Assembly: GCF_900188445.1 (NCBI RefSeq)
Contig: NZ_FZOR01000061.1
Span: 1 to 40,884, forward strand
Length of the DNA: 40,884 nt
Reading direction: 5' to 3'
Source: Actinomadura meyerae
GTDB taxonomy: Bacteria > Actinomycetota > Actinomycetes > Streptosporangiales > Streptosporangiaceae
The notes under the pieces are model-generated. The model was given only the letters and a program-made list of their open reading frames with translations. It was not told the origin of the DNA and ran no database searches. Shown one piece after another: positions 15,631 through 23,474 of this stretch. Numbering within the stretch: position 1 is the stretch's first letter; every line of letters starts with the position of its first letter. The position numbers and the translations under genes were made by a program.

Positions 15631-16776
15631 ATGGTTTCCGCCCCACCGCACATTCAGTCCGACTACGACCAGTTCATAAGTAGGCAATTCGGAACGGTAG
15701 TTCTCCAGCCGACCACTTTGTGTCCATGGGCATGCGACTATTGCTACCTGACCACAACCGACCGCAACCACACAATGGACATCGGGGTCGCGTCAGCGGT
15801 GGCCGAAAGCATCCGGCTGCAGCAGGCGCCCGGCCCTATCAACGTCATCTGGCACGGCGGCGAACCACTGGCACTCGGAGCGGACCGATTCGAGCGACTT
15901 CTAGCCCCCTTCGAGACATTGCGGAGAGAGGGCAGCGTTAGCCATACCGTGCAGACGAGTGCCGGTCTGATAACGCCACGCTGGTGCGAATTGTTACGAG
16001 CTCATGACATAGCGGTGGGAGTAAGCATTGACGGTCCCCCGTGGGCCAACGTGCGGCGTCGCGACAAGTCTGGCCGCTCGACGCATGAACGTACCATGAC
16101 CGGAATCGACATTCTCCGTGAGCACATGCTGGAGTTCACAGTCATCGCAGTGGTGACGCCGGAGACCATCAACCACGCGGACACTCTGATCGACTTCTTC
16201 GAGGAGCTGAGTCCTGCTCGCCTGGGCTTCAATCTGGAGGAGCACGAAGGAGCCAATACCCGGCGGCCACCCATCGACAGAGAAGCCGCGCTTCAGTTCT
16301 GGTACACACTTTTTCGTCGCAGTCACAGCGGCACGGATCTGCGATTGCGCGACACTGATCGACTATTGAGCTACTTGCGTGGCGCACGCAATGGGAACGA
16401 GAAAGAAAAAAGCGCACTCCACGACCCCATCCCAACCGTGTCCTGGAGTGGCGATACAGTGCTACTTTCCCCCGAACTCGCAGGCATTCACGCACCGGAG
16501 TATGGCGATTTCATAGTTGGCAACGTTCTTCGCGAATCTTTGCCGAGCATCCTCCAGGGCGCCCACCGGTTCAAGTACGTCGACGAGTTCGTGCGCGCGC
16601 TCTCGTCATGCGCCGGAGGCTGCGAATTCTACGACTTCTGCAAAGGCGCACAGGCAGGCAATCGATACTTCGAGCACGGCCGCTTCACCGAGACGGAAAC
16701 TAGTTATTGCGTCAACACCCGCCAATCTTTGGTGCGCGCTCTGGAAAAATACCTGCTGCAGGGAATGGAGCCATGA
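15631..16776 (+). CDS. Radical SAM/SPASM peptide maturase (cyclophane-forming FxsB/GrrM/XyeB type)
   Basis: 381 residues from ATG 15631. Cys31, Cys35 and Cys38 in CPWACDYC form the CX3CX2C [4Fe-4S]/SAM site, and HGGEPLALG supplies the GGEP motif that binds SAM. The C-terminal SPASM-type region has Cys327, Cys331, Cys337 and Cys360 in the order CX3CX5C...TETSYC, including an N-R-Y-F-E then TET segment. This arrangement is typical of maturases that link an aromatic side chain to the beta-carbon two residues on, making three-residue cyclophanes (triceptides). The substrate is almost certainly the Trp-rich peptide encoded immediately downstream, whose ATG overlaps this stop (ATGA). An ATG at 15574 would add 19 residues. 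GC is lower than in the flanking genes. Confidence 0.85.
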   Translation: MVSAPPHIQSDYDQFISRQFGTVVLQPTTLCPWACDYCYLTTTDRNHTMDIGVASAVAESIRLQQAPGPINVIWHGGEPLALGADRFERLLAPFETLRREGSVSHTVQTSAGLITPRWCELLRAHDIAVGVSIDGPPWANVRRRDKSGRSTHERTMTGIDILREHMLEFTVIAVVTPETINHADTLIDFFEELSPARLGFNLEEHEGANTRRPPIDREAALQFWYTLFRRSHSGTDLRLRDTDRLLSYLRGARNGNEKEKSALHDPIPTVSWSGDTVLLSPELAGIHAPEYGDFIVGNVLRESLPSILQGAHRFKYVDEFVRALSSCAGGCEFYDFCKGAQAGNRYFEHGRFTETETSYCVNTRQSLVRALEKYLLQGMEP

Positions 16777-17009
16777 CGATTCTTGAGTTTCTTGCCACAT
16801 CCGAGTCGACTCTGCTAAAGGAGCTGCTGCAGCGCATCGATGACCGCACGGCGCCTACACGCACCAACGCATTCGACAACTCCGGCGGCTGGGGGAATTG
16901 GGCGAACACCTGGGACAACTGGGACGATTGGAGTAAATGGAACAAAGCTGATGATTCTGACATCGCCAACATGGCGGCAAGGAGTCGACCTCGGCGTGTT
17001 TCGCCGTGA
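16773..17009 (+). CDS. Trp-rich RiPP precursor peptide (predicted multi-cyclophane substrate)
   Basis: 78 residues. The leader (1-31) is a likely amphipathic helix (LLKELLQRIDD). The core (34-58) is built of three-residue blocks starting with an aromatic: F34-D-N, W40-G-N, W43-A-N, W47-D-N, W50-D-D, W53-S-K and W56-N-K, with only S-G-G and T46 as spacers. The tail is Asp-rich, then basic and ends RRVSP. Radical SAM/SPASM enzymes of the FxsB/GrrM/XyeB type crosslink the first and third residues of such aromatic-X-X units, so up to seven rings are possible. It lacks the C-terminal FxSxx of FxsA peptides. It overlaps both neighbours by 4 nt (ATGA before, GTGA after), so stoichiometry is set by coupling. 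Confidence 0.85.
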   Translation: MTILEFLATSESTLLKELLQRIDDRTAPTRTNAFDNSGGWGNWANTWDNWDDWSKWNKADDSDIANMAARSRPRRVSP

Positions 17010-20000
17010 CCAGCCCCGAACGTTTTCTGGTCAAGGTGATCGGCTCTAAAGGGAGAGCTGTCGGCAGAGCTTTTGTCGCCGGAGATCGAGAAGTGGTCAC
17101 GTGCGCTCATGTGATCAACGTGGCGCTGGATCGCCCGGAACGTGAAGCCTCCCATCCCGGTACAGGCTGGGTGACCGTCGAGTTCCCTTTCGCGGGCCGA
17201 GCGGACGAGCGAGTTGTCCGCCTGGCCAAACTCGCGGTCTGGCTACCGGAAAGCGGGCCATCGTTCGACATGCTCGACTTCGCCGGCCTCCGGCTCGACG
17301 AGGCACTTCCCAGCGGCGTGGAGCCCGTGACGTTGAGCTCGGCAGGCGAGGAGTCTCCGGACGAGCGTCGTGTGGAGTTATGGGGACCGAATCTGAGCAG
17401 CAGAGGCGGCGCCCGCGACGGCTACGTGCAAGGGACTCTCCTCCACCATGTGGATCGCAGCCGTCTGCAGGTCATTCAGGACCGGACCGGAGCCTTCCGT
17501 GCGCAGCGCGGGTACAGCGGTGGCCCGGTCTGGCAACAGAGCACGGGGCAGGTCGTGGGCCTGGTCCAGGCGGTACCGCGTGACGAGAATGCGGTGGACG
17601 TTTATGTCATCGGCGGGGACGTGTTGGTGGATGCATGGCCGGAGGTCCTCTATCGTCCCCCACCCAATCCCTACAAGGGCCTAGCCGCTTTTACCGAAGC
17701 CGATGCCCGGTACTTCTTTGGCCGACAGCATTTTGTCGACGAAATCGTACTCGCCGCCGAGACCGAACCGTTGATCACCGTCGTGGGCAGATCGGGCGTG
17801 GGCAAGTCATCCGTGATCGCGGCCGGCTTGGTCCCGGAACTCCGGAAGAAGCATCGACTCACCGTGGGCGAGTTCCGCCCGGGCGATCATCCGGTATTGC
17901 GCATGGCAGCCGCGTTCATGTCCGCGGCGGGCACCCGGCCGCCCTACTCCGAGGCGGCGCTCAGCTCCTGGATGCGCAGGATCGAGTCGGAGGGCATCGC
18001 CGCGGCGGCGGAGTACGCGTGCGCAGCACGCGACGTTCCCTTCATGTTGCTCGTCATCGACCAGTTCGAGCAGATCTTCACCGAATGCACGGTCCCTGAG
18101 CGCAGGGAAATGATGTTGCGTCTCCTAGGTCAAGTCGTCCAACAATCACCCGGCAGCCTGCGCATCGCTCTCAGCATCCGAAATGACTTCTTCTGGGATC
18201 TCATGGAAACCGAGGACCTGCTCGGTTCGTACGTACAGACACACGCGCACAAACTGCTGCCCATGACGGCTACGGACCTGTATCAGACTGTCGCCGAGCC
18301 TGCCCGGGCAGCAGGGGGATCGAACCCGATCACCTTCGATGACGGGCTCATCGAGCTGATCTGCGAGGAGTTCAGAGGGCAGCCCGCCGAACTACCGCTG
18401 TTGGAATTTACTCTCGCCCGTTTGTGGGAGACCCAGCGAGGGCGAAAGCTCACGCTCAAGACTTATCGTGACCTCGGCGGCGTGACCAGAACCCTCGCCG
18501 TGTACGCCGAGGAACGCTACGGCATGCTCTCGTCCGACCAGCAGGACGCCGCGAGCCGTATCTTCACCGAGCTGGTCCATCCCCACCATGTCGATGTCGC
18601 CCGCCAGGTCCGCCGTCTCGACCTACGGGCAGCGGATTGGCCGACGGTGGAACGACTGCGGGATGAGCGTCTCCTGGATGTCCACACATCCGATGACACG
18701 GGGACGGTGACCGTCGAGATCGCTCATGAGGCTCTGCTGCGGGGATGGGACAGGCTTCGCGGATGGCTGGAGAGGAATCGAGAATTCCGGACCTGGAAAG
18801 CTGACATCGTGAACGCTCGTGAGTTGTGGGAGCTTCATGGCCGGAACACCGACCTCCTTTTGCGCGGGCCTGTACTCACCAGAGCGATCAAAATGGCGGC
18901 TGACCATCCCGACGATGTGACCGGAGTCCGAGAGTTCATCGCGATCAGTGCCGAGCACGCCGCGACCGAGCTACGGGAGCGGCATCGGCTGTCCCGGGAG
19001 ACCGAAGCACTGCGGATGGCCAGCCGGAGCCGGGAAATCTTCAGTCCTGACGCCCTCAACTTAAGCATCGCGATCACACTCGGCATCAGCTCACTCGATC
19101 GTGCTCATACCCAAGAGGGAGATCTCGCGCTGCGGCGCGCTCTGGACCTGACCGGCCGTCCAGTATGCCAACTCGCTCACAGCGGTGAGGTGTCAGCCCT
19201 CGCCTTCAATTCGTCAGGCGACCGTGTGGCCACTGCGAGCCGTGACGGTACGGTACGGATCTGGCATATCGAGACCGGGGCCGAATTGCTGTGCCTGTCA
19301 CATTACGCGGCGGTTCCGGATATCCTATACAGCCCTACCGACGAATGGATCGCCAGCGCCTGCGAGGATGGCACCGCACGGATATGGGATGCCGAGAGTG
19401 GAGAAGAGATCGGCCGGCTCTCGAACGACGGCCTGCCCGTCACGCGGATAGCACTCGACCACACCGGCGAACTCGTCATCACCACCGGCGACAGCGGAGT
19501 CGCTCGAGCCTGGAAGGCGAGCGACGCCACGGAACTTTTCCAGATGCGCCACGATGGTTTGAGGCTGGCAATCTTCAACCCTGCCGGTACCCACATCGCC
19601 ACCGCGGGCGACGATGGGTCGGTACGAATCTGGCGTCGCGACGGCGGCCAACTGAGTCGGCTTTCCCATGATATGCCGGTGCTGGACGTCGCCTTCGACT
19701 CCAGTGGCGAACAAGTCTCCACCGCCTGCGACGACGGCATCATACGGATCTGGAACCCGCGAACGGGCGACGAGTTGCGCCGCTTCGCTCATGGCGGCAG
19801 TGTCTGCAAGGTCGTGTTCTCTCCCGACGGAAATCGAGTCGGCAGCGCCGGCAGCGATGGAACGGCTCGGGTCTGGGACCTGTCGACGGGCAGTGAGGTG
19901 TATCGGCTCACTCACGGCGACAGGGCCCTTGATGTCACGTTCAATGCGGCGGGTGACCTCATAGCCAGCTCCAGCGCCGACGGCACCGCCCGGGTCGCCA

Positions 20001-21232
20001 GCCCTGCGCTCGGGCGCCAGCTATCCTGGCTCGTCCACGAACGGCAGGTACGAACCGTGGTGTTCAGTCCGTCTGGCGATCACATCGCCACCGCCAGCCG
20101 CGACGGCACCGCAAAGATCTGGGACATCGCGACGGGTGCCGAGCCGCTGCCACTGGTTCACGAAGGACCGGTATGGCACACGGTCTTCAACCTCAGAGGA
20201 GATCGTGTCGCTACCGTCAGCGACGACGGGACAGCAGTCGTCTGGAATCCCGCAACGGGAAAGCGGCTGGCCGATCACCGTCACGGCGCACCCGTGCGAA
20301 GAATCGCCTTCGGGCCAGACGACGACCACCTCGCCAGCGCGGGGACGGATGGTGCGGTCTGCCTCTGGGATCCCGATTCGAGTACTCCTCTGCGACACCT
20401 GCGCCATGCCGGTGGCGTGAGTCGGATGGCCTACGATCCCTCTAGTTCACGGTTTGCGACAGCCAGCGACGATGGCACCGCACGTGTCTGGGACACGACC
20501 ACCGGCGCCGAACTTCTACGCATCTCCCATCATCGGCCTGTAATCGATGTGGCTTTCAGTTCCGACGGGACCCTGATAGCGACAGGTGACCGAGATGGAA
20601 TAGTGCGCCTTTCAGACACGGACACCGGCGACCAGCTTCTCCACCTGGCTCATCGCGGCTCAATAAGGCGACTGGCTTTCAGCCCGAACGGTGAACTCAT
20701 CGCAACGGCAAGCGACGATGGCACGGCACGTGTATGGGACGCGAACACCGGCACGGAGCTGTTCCACATCACCCACCATCACCCCGTACTCGACTTGGTC
20801 TTCAGCCCCGACGGCGCGTTGCTGGCGACCGCTGCCCGTGGGGGCATCGCCCGCATCTCCGACTTGTCGACGGGCGAAGAACTCCACCAGCTCGTCCACG
20901 ACGGATCGGTGTGGGCCGTCACCTTCAATCCTGATGGCAAACTACTGGCAACCGCCTGTCATAACGCAATCGCCATCATCTGGGATTCTGCGACCGGCAC
21001 AATTCTGTCCCGCCTTTACCATAACGCGCCAGTCGTAGGGGTAGCGTTCAATCCAACTGGCGATCGCATAGCCACTAGCTGCCGAGACGGCATAGCACGC
21101 CTCTGGCTGGTCAAGCATCAAGACGTCGTGCGAGAGGCTTACCGCCGACTCCCTCGCAAGCCCACCTTGGAAGAGTGGCGCCGCTACCTTCCCCGGCTCG
21201 ACTATCCACATATCTTCGGCGAAAGGACGTAA
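17006..21232 (+). CDS. Trypsin-like protease / STAND NTPase / WD40 repeat protein
   Basis: 1408 residues. Residues 1-205 form a trypsin-like serine protease with likely triad His35 (VVTCAHVIN), Asp88 or Asp91 (FDMLD) and Ser171 (RGYSGGPVW). Residues ~220-640 form an nSTAND1 NTPase opening with NPYKGLAAF, with Walker A GRSGVGKSS (about 260) and Walker B LLVIDQFEQ (about 347). A helical linker leads to 16 WD40 repeats (about 721-1370), enough for two propellers. By analogy with STAND proteins, the propellers should sense a ligand, NTP-driven assembly follows, and the protease is the output. It has no signal peptide. The GTG start overlaps the precursor stop (GTGA), so protease and peptide are made together; leader cleavage or peptide-triggered activation are both plausible. 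Confidence 0.9.
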   Translation: MTSPERFLVKVIGSKGRAVGRAFVAGDREVVTCAHVINVALDRPEREASHPGTGWVTVEFPFAGRADERVVRLAKLAVWLPESGPSFDMLDFAGLRLDEALPSGVEPVTLSSAGEESPDERRVELWGPNLSSRGGARDGYVQGTLLHHVDRSRLQVIQDRTGAFRAQRGYSGGPVWQQSTGQVVGLVQAVPRDENAVDVYVIGGDVLVDAWPEVLYRPPPNPYKGLAAFTEADARYFFGRQHFVDEIVLAAETEPLITVVGRSGVGKSSVIAAGLVPELRKKHRLTVGEFRPGDHPVLRMAAAFMSAAGTRPPYSEAALSSWMRRIESEGIAAAAEYACAARDVPFMLLVIDQFEQIFTECTVPERREMMLRLLGQVVQQSPGSLRIALSIRNDFFWDLMETEDLLGSYVQTHAHKLLPMTATDLYQTVAEPARAAGGSNPITFDDGLIELICEEFRGQPAELPLLEFTLARLWETQRGRKLTLKTYRDLGGVTRTLAVYAEERYGMLSSDQQDAASRIFTELVHPHHVDVARQVRRLDLRAADWPTVERLRDERLLDVHTSDDTGTVTVEIAHEALLRGWDRLRGWLERNREFRTWKADIVNARELWELHGRNTDLLLRGPVLTRAIKMAADHPDDVTGVREFIAISAEHAATELRERHRLSRETEALRMASRSREIFSPDALNLSIAITLGISSLDRAHTQEGDLALRRALDLTGRPVCQLAHSGEVSALAFNSSGDRVATASRDGTVRIWHIETGAELLCLSHYAAVPDILYSPTDEWIASACEDGTARIWDAESGEEIGRLSNDGLPVTRIALDHTGELVITTGDSGVARAWKASDATELFQMRHDGLRLAIFNPAGTHIATAGDDGSVRIWRRDGGQLSRLSHDMPVLDVAFDSSGEQVSTACDDGIIRIWNPRTGDELRRFAHGGSVCKVVFSPDGNRVGSAGSDGTARVWDLSTGSEVYRLTHGDRALDVTFNAAGDLIASSSADGTARVASPALGRQLSWLVHERQVRTVVFSPSGDHIATASRDGTAKIWDIATGAEPLPLVHEGPVWHTVFNLRGDRVATVSDDGTAVVWNPATGKRLADHRHGAPVRRIAFGPDDDHLASAGTDGAVCLWDPDSSTPLRHLRHAGGVSRMAYDPSSSRFATASDDGTARVWDTTTGAELLRISHHRPVIDVAFSSDGTLIATGDRDGIVRLSDTDTGDQLLHLAHRGSIRRLAFSPNGELIATASDDGTARVWDANTGTELFHITHHHPVLDLVFSPDGALLATAARGGIARISDLSTGEELHQLVHDGSVWAVTFNPDGKLLATACHNAIAIIWDSATGTILSRLYHNAPVVGVAFNPTGDRIATSCRDGIARLWLVKHQDVVREAYRRLPRKPTLEEWRRYLPRLDYPHIFGERT
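19165..21115 (+). repeat. Array of 16 WD40 repeats
   Basis: Sixteen units of about 40 codons, each with an entry His (L.H...V), a GD..ATAS.DGTARVWD ending, and a TG.EL turn. Several units have lost the terminal W-D (for example LSDT and ISDL). Units 11-12 and 13-14 are especially alike at both protein and DNA level, pointing to duplication of a two-blade block. Confidence 0.9.
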
Positions 21233-21286
21233 GGTCCTCGCACTTACGCGCGCCCCCCGGGTAACAGTGTGGCCGTTGTCGGTGGG

Positions 21287-22126
21287 TCAGGTGAAGTCGG
21301 GGGCGTGGTCGGCGGCCCATTCGGCGAAGGTGCGGGCGGGGCGGCCCAGTACCGCCGCCACGTCGCCGGTGACCGGCTCCGGTGAGTCCACCATCGCGGC
21401 CCAGCCGGTCAGTGCCGCGTCCGCGAACGCGGGGCTGCCCATCATCTCGACCAGCATGGGGCGGACGGCCTCGGCGGGCAGTTCCTCCCAGCGCAGGTCA
21501 CGGCCGATCGCCTCGCCGATGATGCGCACCTGCTCCGCCTGGGTGACCGTCTCCGGGCCGCTGAGCACGTAGGTCCGCTTGTCGTGCCGGTCGCTCGTCA
21601 GGGCCTCCACCGCGACGGCCGCGATGTCGTCCTCGTGGACCATCGAGCGCGCCGCCTCGCCGTACGGCCAGCGCACCACGCCCTCGTCGCGGATCGATGC
21701 GGCCCAGCCCAGCGTGTTCGTCGCGATCCCGGTGGGACGCAGCATCGTCCAGGGCAGGCCGGACGCGGCGACGGCCCGCTCCACCACGGCCCAGAACGAG
21801 TCCGGGTCGGTCTCGGCGGGTGTGGCCGACACGTACACGATCCGAGGCGATCCGGTGTCGGCGAGCACGTCGACGACGCGGGGAGCGAGCCGCACCGCCG
21901 CCTCGGGGTCGACGAACGGCCAGACCAGGAACACCGCCTCCACACCGGCCAGGTGCGGGCGCAGGGTCTCCGGGTCGGCGAAGTCGGCGGCCACCACCTC
22001 CGCGTCCGCCGGCAGATCGGCCCGGCTCGGGTCGCGGGTCACGGCGCGCACGCCGTGCCCCGCGGCCACCAGCCGCTCCACCGTCCGCCGCCCGACATTG
22101 CCCGTCGCACCGGTCACCAGAATCAT
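21287..22126 (-). CDS. NmrA-like NAD(P)-binding oxidoreductase (atypical SDR)
   Basis: 279 residues. The Rossmann motif TGATGNVG is at the N-terminus (GxxGxxG). DFADPETL follows the second strand, and SATPAE and MLRPTGIATN are typical of NmrA/atypical SDR proteins. No YxxxK catalytic pair is evident, so it may be a quinone reductase-like or redox-sensing protein. ATG at 22126 has GGGGGAG just upstream. Its promoter has the 19-bp spacer and inverted repeat of MerR/SoxR-type activation, which fits an enzyme responding to redox-active compounds. It ends 54 bp from the convergent WD40 gene. Confidence 0.85.
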   Translation of the reverse strand: MILVTGATGNVGRRTVERLVAAGHGVRAVTRDPSRADLPADAEVVAADFADPETLRPHLAGVEAVFLVWPFVDPEAAVRLAPRVVDVLADTGSPRIVYVSATPAETDPDSFWAVVERAVAASGLPWTMLRPTGIATNTLGWAASIRDEGVVRWPYGEAARSMVHEDDIAAVAVEALTSDRHDKRTYVLSGPETVTQAEQVRIIGEAIGRDLRWEELPAEAVRPMLVEMMGSPAFADAALTGWAAMVDSPEPVTGDVAAVLGRPARTFAEWAADHAPDFT

Positions 22127-22164
22127 GGTCTCCCCCAGGGAACTCTCGTCGTTCGATGCTGCCG

Positions 22165-22195
22165 ACCGTAAGACCTCGACTTTGGTTGAGGTCAA
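22165..22195 (-). promoter_or_regulatory. MerR/SoxR-type promoter with 19-bp spacer
   Basis: On the minus strand -35 TTGACC (22195-22190) and TACGGT (22170-22165) are 19 bp apart, which is abnormally long for ordinary sigma-70 promoters but standard for MerR-family activation. The spacer contains ACCTCAAC-CAAA-GTCGAGGT, an inverted repeat with 7 of 8 arm positions matching, like the CCTCAA/TTGAGG arms of SoxR sites. No MerR-family gene is in the window, so the regulator would act from elsewhere. Confidence 0.7.
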
Positions 22196-22272
22196 ACTCG
22201 GCGGCGGCGAGGTTCACCGGTGACCGGGTCCTGCGACGGCGCAACGGATGCCGAGGCGCCGCGCGCAGCCGG

Positions 22273-23106
22273 TCAGGAGGTCAGCAGTTTGGCGCGCAAT
22301 GCGGCGACGGTGGCGTCGCTCAGCTTCAGGCCGTTGCGGACGTAGTTGTCGAAGCTCCCGTAGGCGTGGTCGACCTCGTGGAACGCCTCGTCCAGCCAGG
22401 CGGACTCCACGGCGTCGGACCGCCCGAGGTAGGCGTTGCTGGCCATGTAGTCCTGGTACACCGTCGCCTTCGGGACGCCCAGGATCGTCAGCAGCACCGC
22501 CGCACCCCAGCCGGTCCGGTCCTTCCCCGCGGTGCAGTGGAACACCGTCGCGCCGGGGTTGGCGGCAATAGCGGTGAGCAGTTCGCGGTAGGCGCGGCTC
22601 GCGCCGCTGAAGTCCACCAGGAACGGGTAGGCGATGGACTGGCCGAGGTTGGACGACCCGGTGATCAGCCCCATCAGGAACCCGTAGAGCAGGCTGGCCA
22701 GTGCCGGGTTCGCGAAGGAGATCCCGTGCGTCAGGTCCTCGACGTCGGCGACCTTGTAGGCGATCCCGGCGGGCAGCAGGTCGGGGTCGTCCGCACGCTC
22801 CTTGAAGTTGCGCAGGTCCACGTCGAGGGTGATGCCGAGGTCGAGCAGCGTCTGCTGGTCGGCGGCCGACAGGTGGGCCAGCGTGTTGGAGCGGTAGACG
22901 ACGCCGGTGCGGACGTGGCGGCCGTCGGCGGTCGCGTAGCCGCCGAGGTCGCGGAAGTTGGCGGCCGTGGCCAGCCGGGGCGCGGTGGCGAGGGACGCCG
23001 TGGCGGGCGCCCGGTCCGGGGCGCCGGCGAGGGCGGGCGGTGCGGTCAGCGTGCCGGCCAGCAGGGCGGCGCCGAGCAGGGCTGCGGACGTTCGGGGGGT
23101 GCGCAT
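22273..23106 (-). CDS. Secreted tyrosine-protein phosphatase (Y_phosphatase3 type)
   Basis: 277 residues. A Sec signal peptide (about 1-27, ending PPALAGA) is followed by NFRDLGGYATADGRHVRTGVV, the hallmark start of this phosphatase group. The catalytic P-loop HCTAGKDRTG has Cys191 and Arg197 (CX5R). Relatives dephosphorylate phosphotyrosine or phosphoinositides; a secreted form may act on the cell surface. ATG 23106 has AAGGA 6 nt upstream. A 17-bp palindrome (23139-23155) lies in its promoter region, between it and the MarR remnant. Confidence 0.87.
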   Translation of the reverse strand: MRTPRTSAALLGAALLAGTLTAPPALAGAPDRAPATASLATAPRLATAANFRDLGGYATADGRHVRTGVVYRSNTLAHLSAADQQTLLDLGITLDVDLRNFKERADDPDLLPAGIAYKVADVEDLTHGISFANPALASLLYGFLMGLITGSSNLGQSIAYPFLVDFSGASRAYRELLTAIAANPGATVFHCTAGKDRTGWGAAVLLTILGVPKATVYQDYMASNAYLGRSDAVESAWLDEAFHEVDHAYGSFDNYVRNGLKLSDATVAALRAKLLTS

Positions 23107-23138
23107 GACGATCCTTGTCGGACGGCCCGGGCGGGGGA

Positions 23139-23155
23139 ACGGACGTGACGTCCGT
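23139..23155. promoter_or_regulatory. Perfect palindrome ACGGACGT-G-ACGTCCGT
   Basis: The two 8-bp arms are exact complements around one base. The site lies 33 bp upstream of the phosphatase start and just upstream of the truncated MarR gene, so it is a likely operator of that once-divergent pair. Confidence 0.55.
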
Positions 23156-23239
23156 CATCATGCTTTCCGGGCGGACCTGGATGAACTGGCAGGCCCTCAA
23201 ATCTTCCCGACGTTCATTGTGCGGTGCGACAACCGGCGC

Positions 23240-23474
23240 GGACGGCGCCCGGGTCGGGCGGGCCGTCCGCGCGCGCATGGGCGCGATGATGGCCGAGCAC
23301 GGCCTCGGCCTCTGGCACTTCGCCGTCCTGTCGGCGCTGGACGACTCCGGACCGGCCTCGCAGCGCGAGCTGGGCGCGCGCCTGCGCATCGACCCCGGCG
23401 ACCTCGTCGAGGTCGCCGGCCGGCTGGAGGACGCCGGGCTCGTCCGGCGCGAGCGCGACCCGGCGGACGGCCAT
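23240..23474 (+). pseudogene. Truncated MarR-family regulator
   Basis: The reading frame encodes the first part of a MarR winged helix: RARMGAMMAEHGLGLWHFAV, then ALDDSGPASQRELGARLRI, DPGDLVEVAGRLEDAGLVRR and ERDPADG. At about 23474, just where the wing and dimerisation helix should follow, GC-rich coding sequence changes abruptly to AT-richer DNA (TTATTGGAATCC). The frame stays open to 23774, but the remaining translation has no MarR features. The regulator is therefore probably non-functional, with its C-terminal half replaced. Confidence 0.65.

Noticed and set aside
16773..17009. Precursor as a classic FxsA (FxSxx-COOH) peptide
   Set aside because: The C-terminus is RRVSP and lacks Phe-x-Ser-x-x at the end; the modified region is the Trp block.
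19165..21115. Regular repeats as a CRISPR array
   Set aside because: The period is about 120 bp, open in one frame, and each unit is a WD40 blade. There are no short identical repeats with unique spacers.
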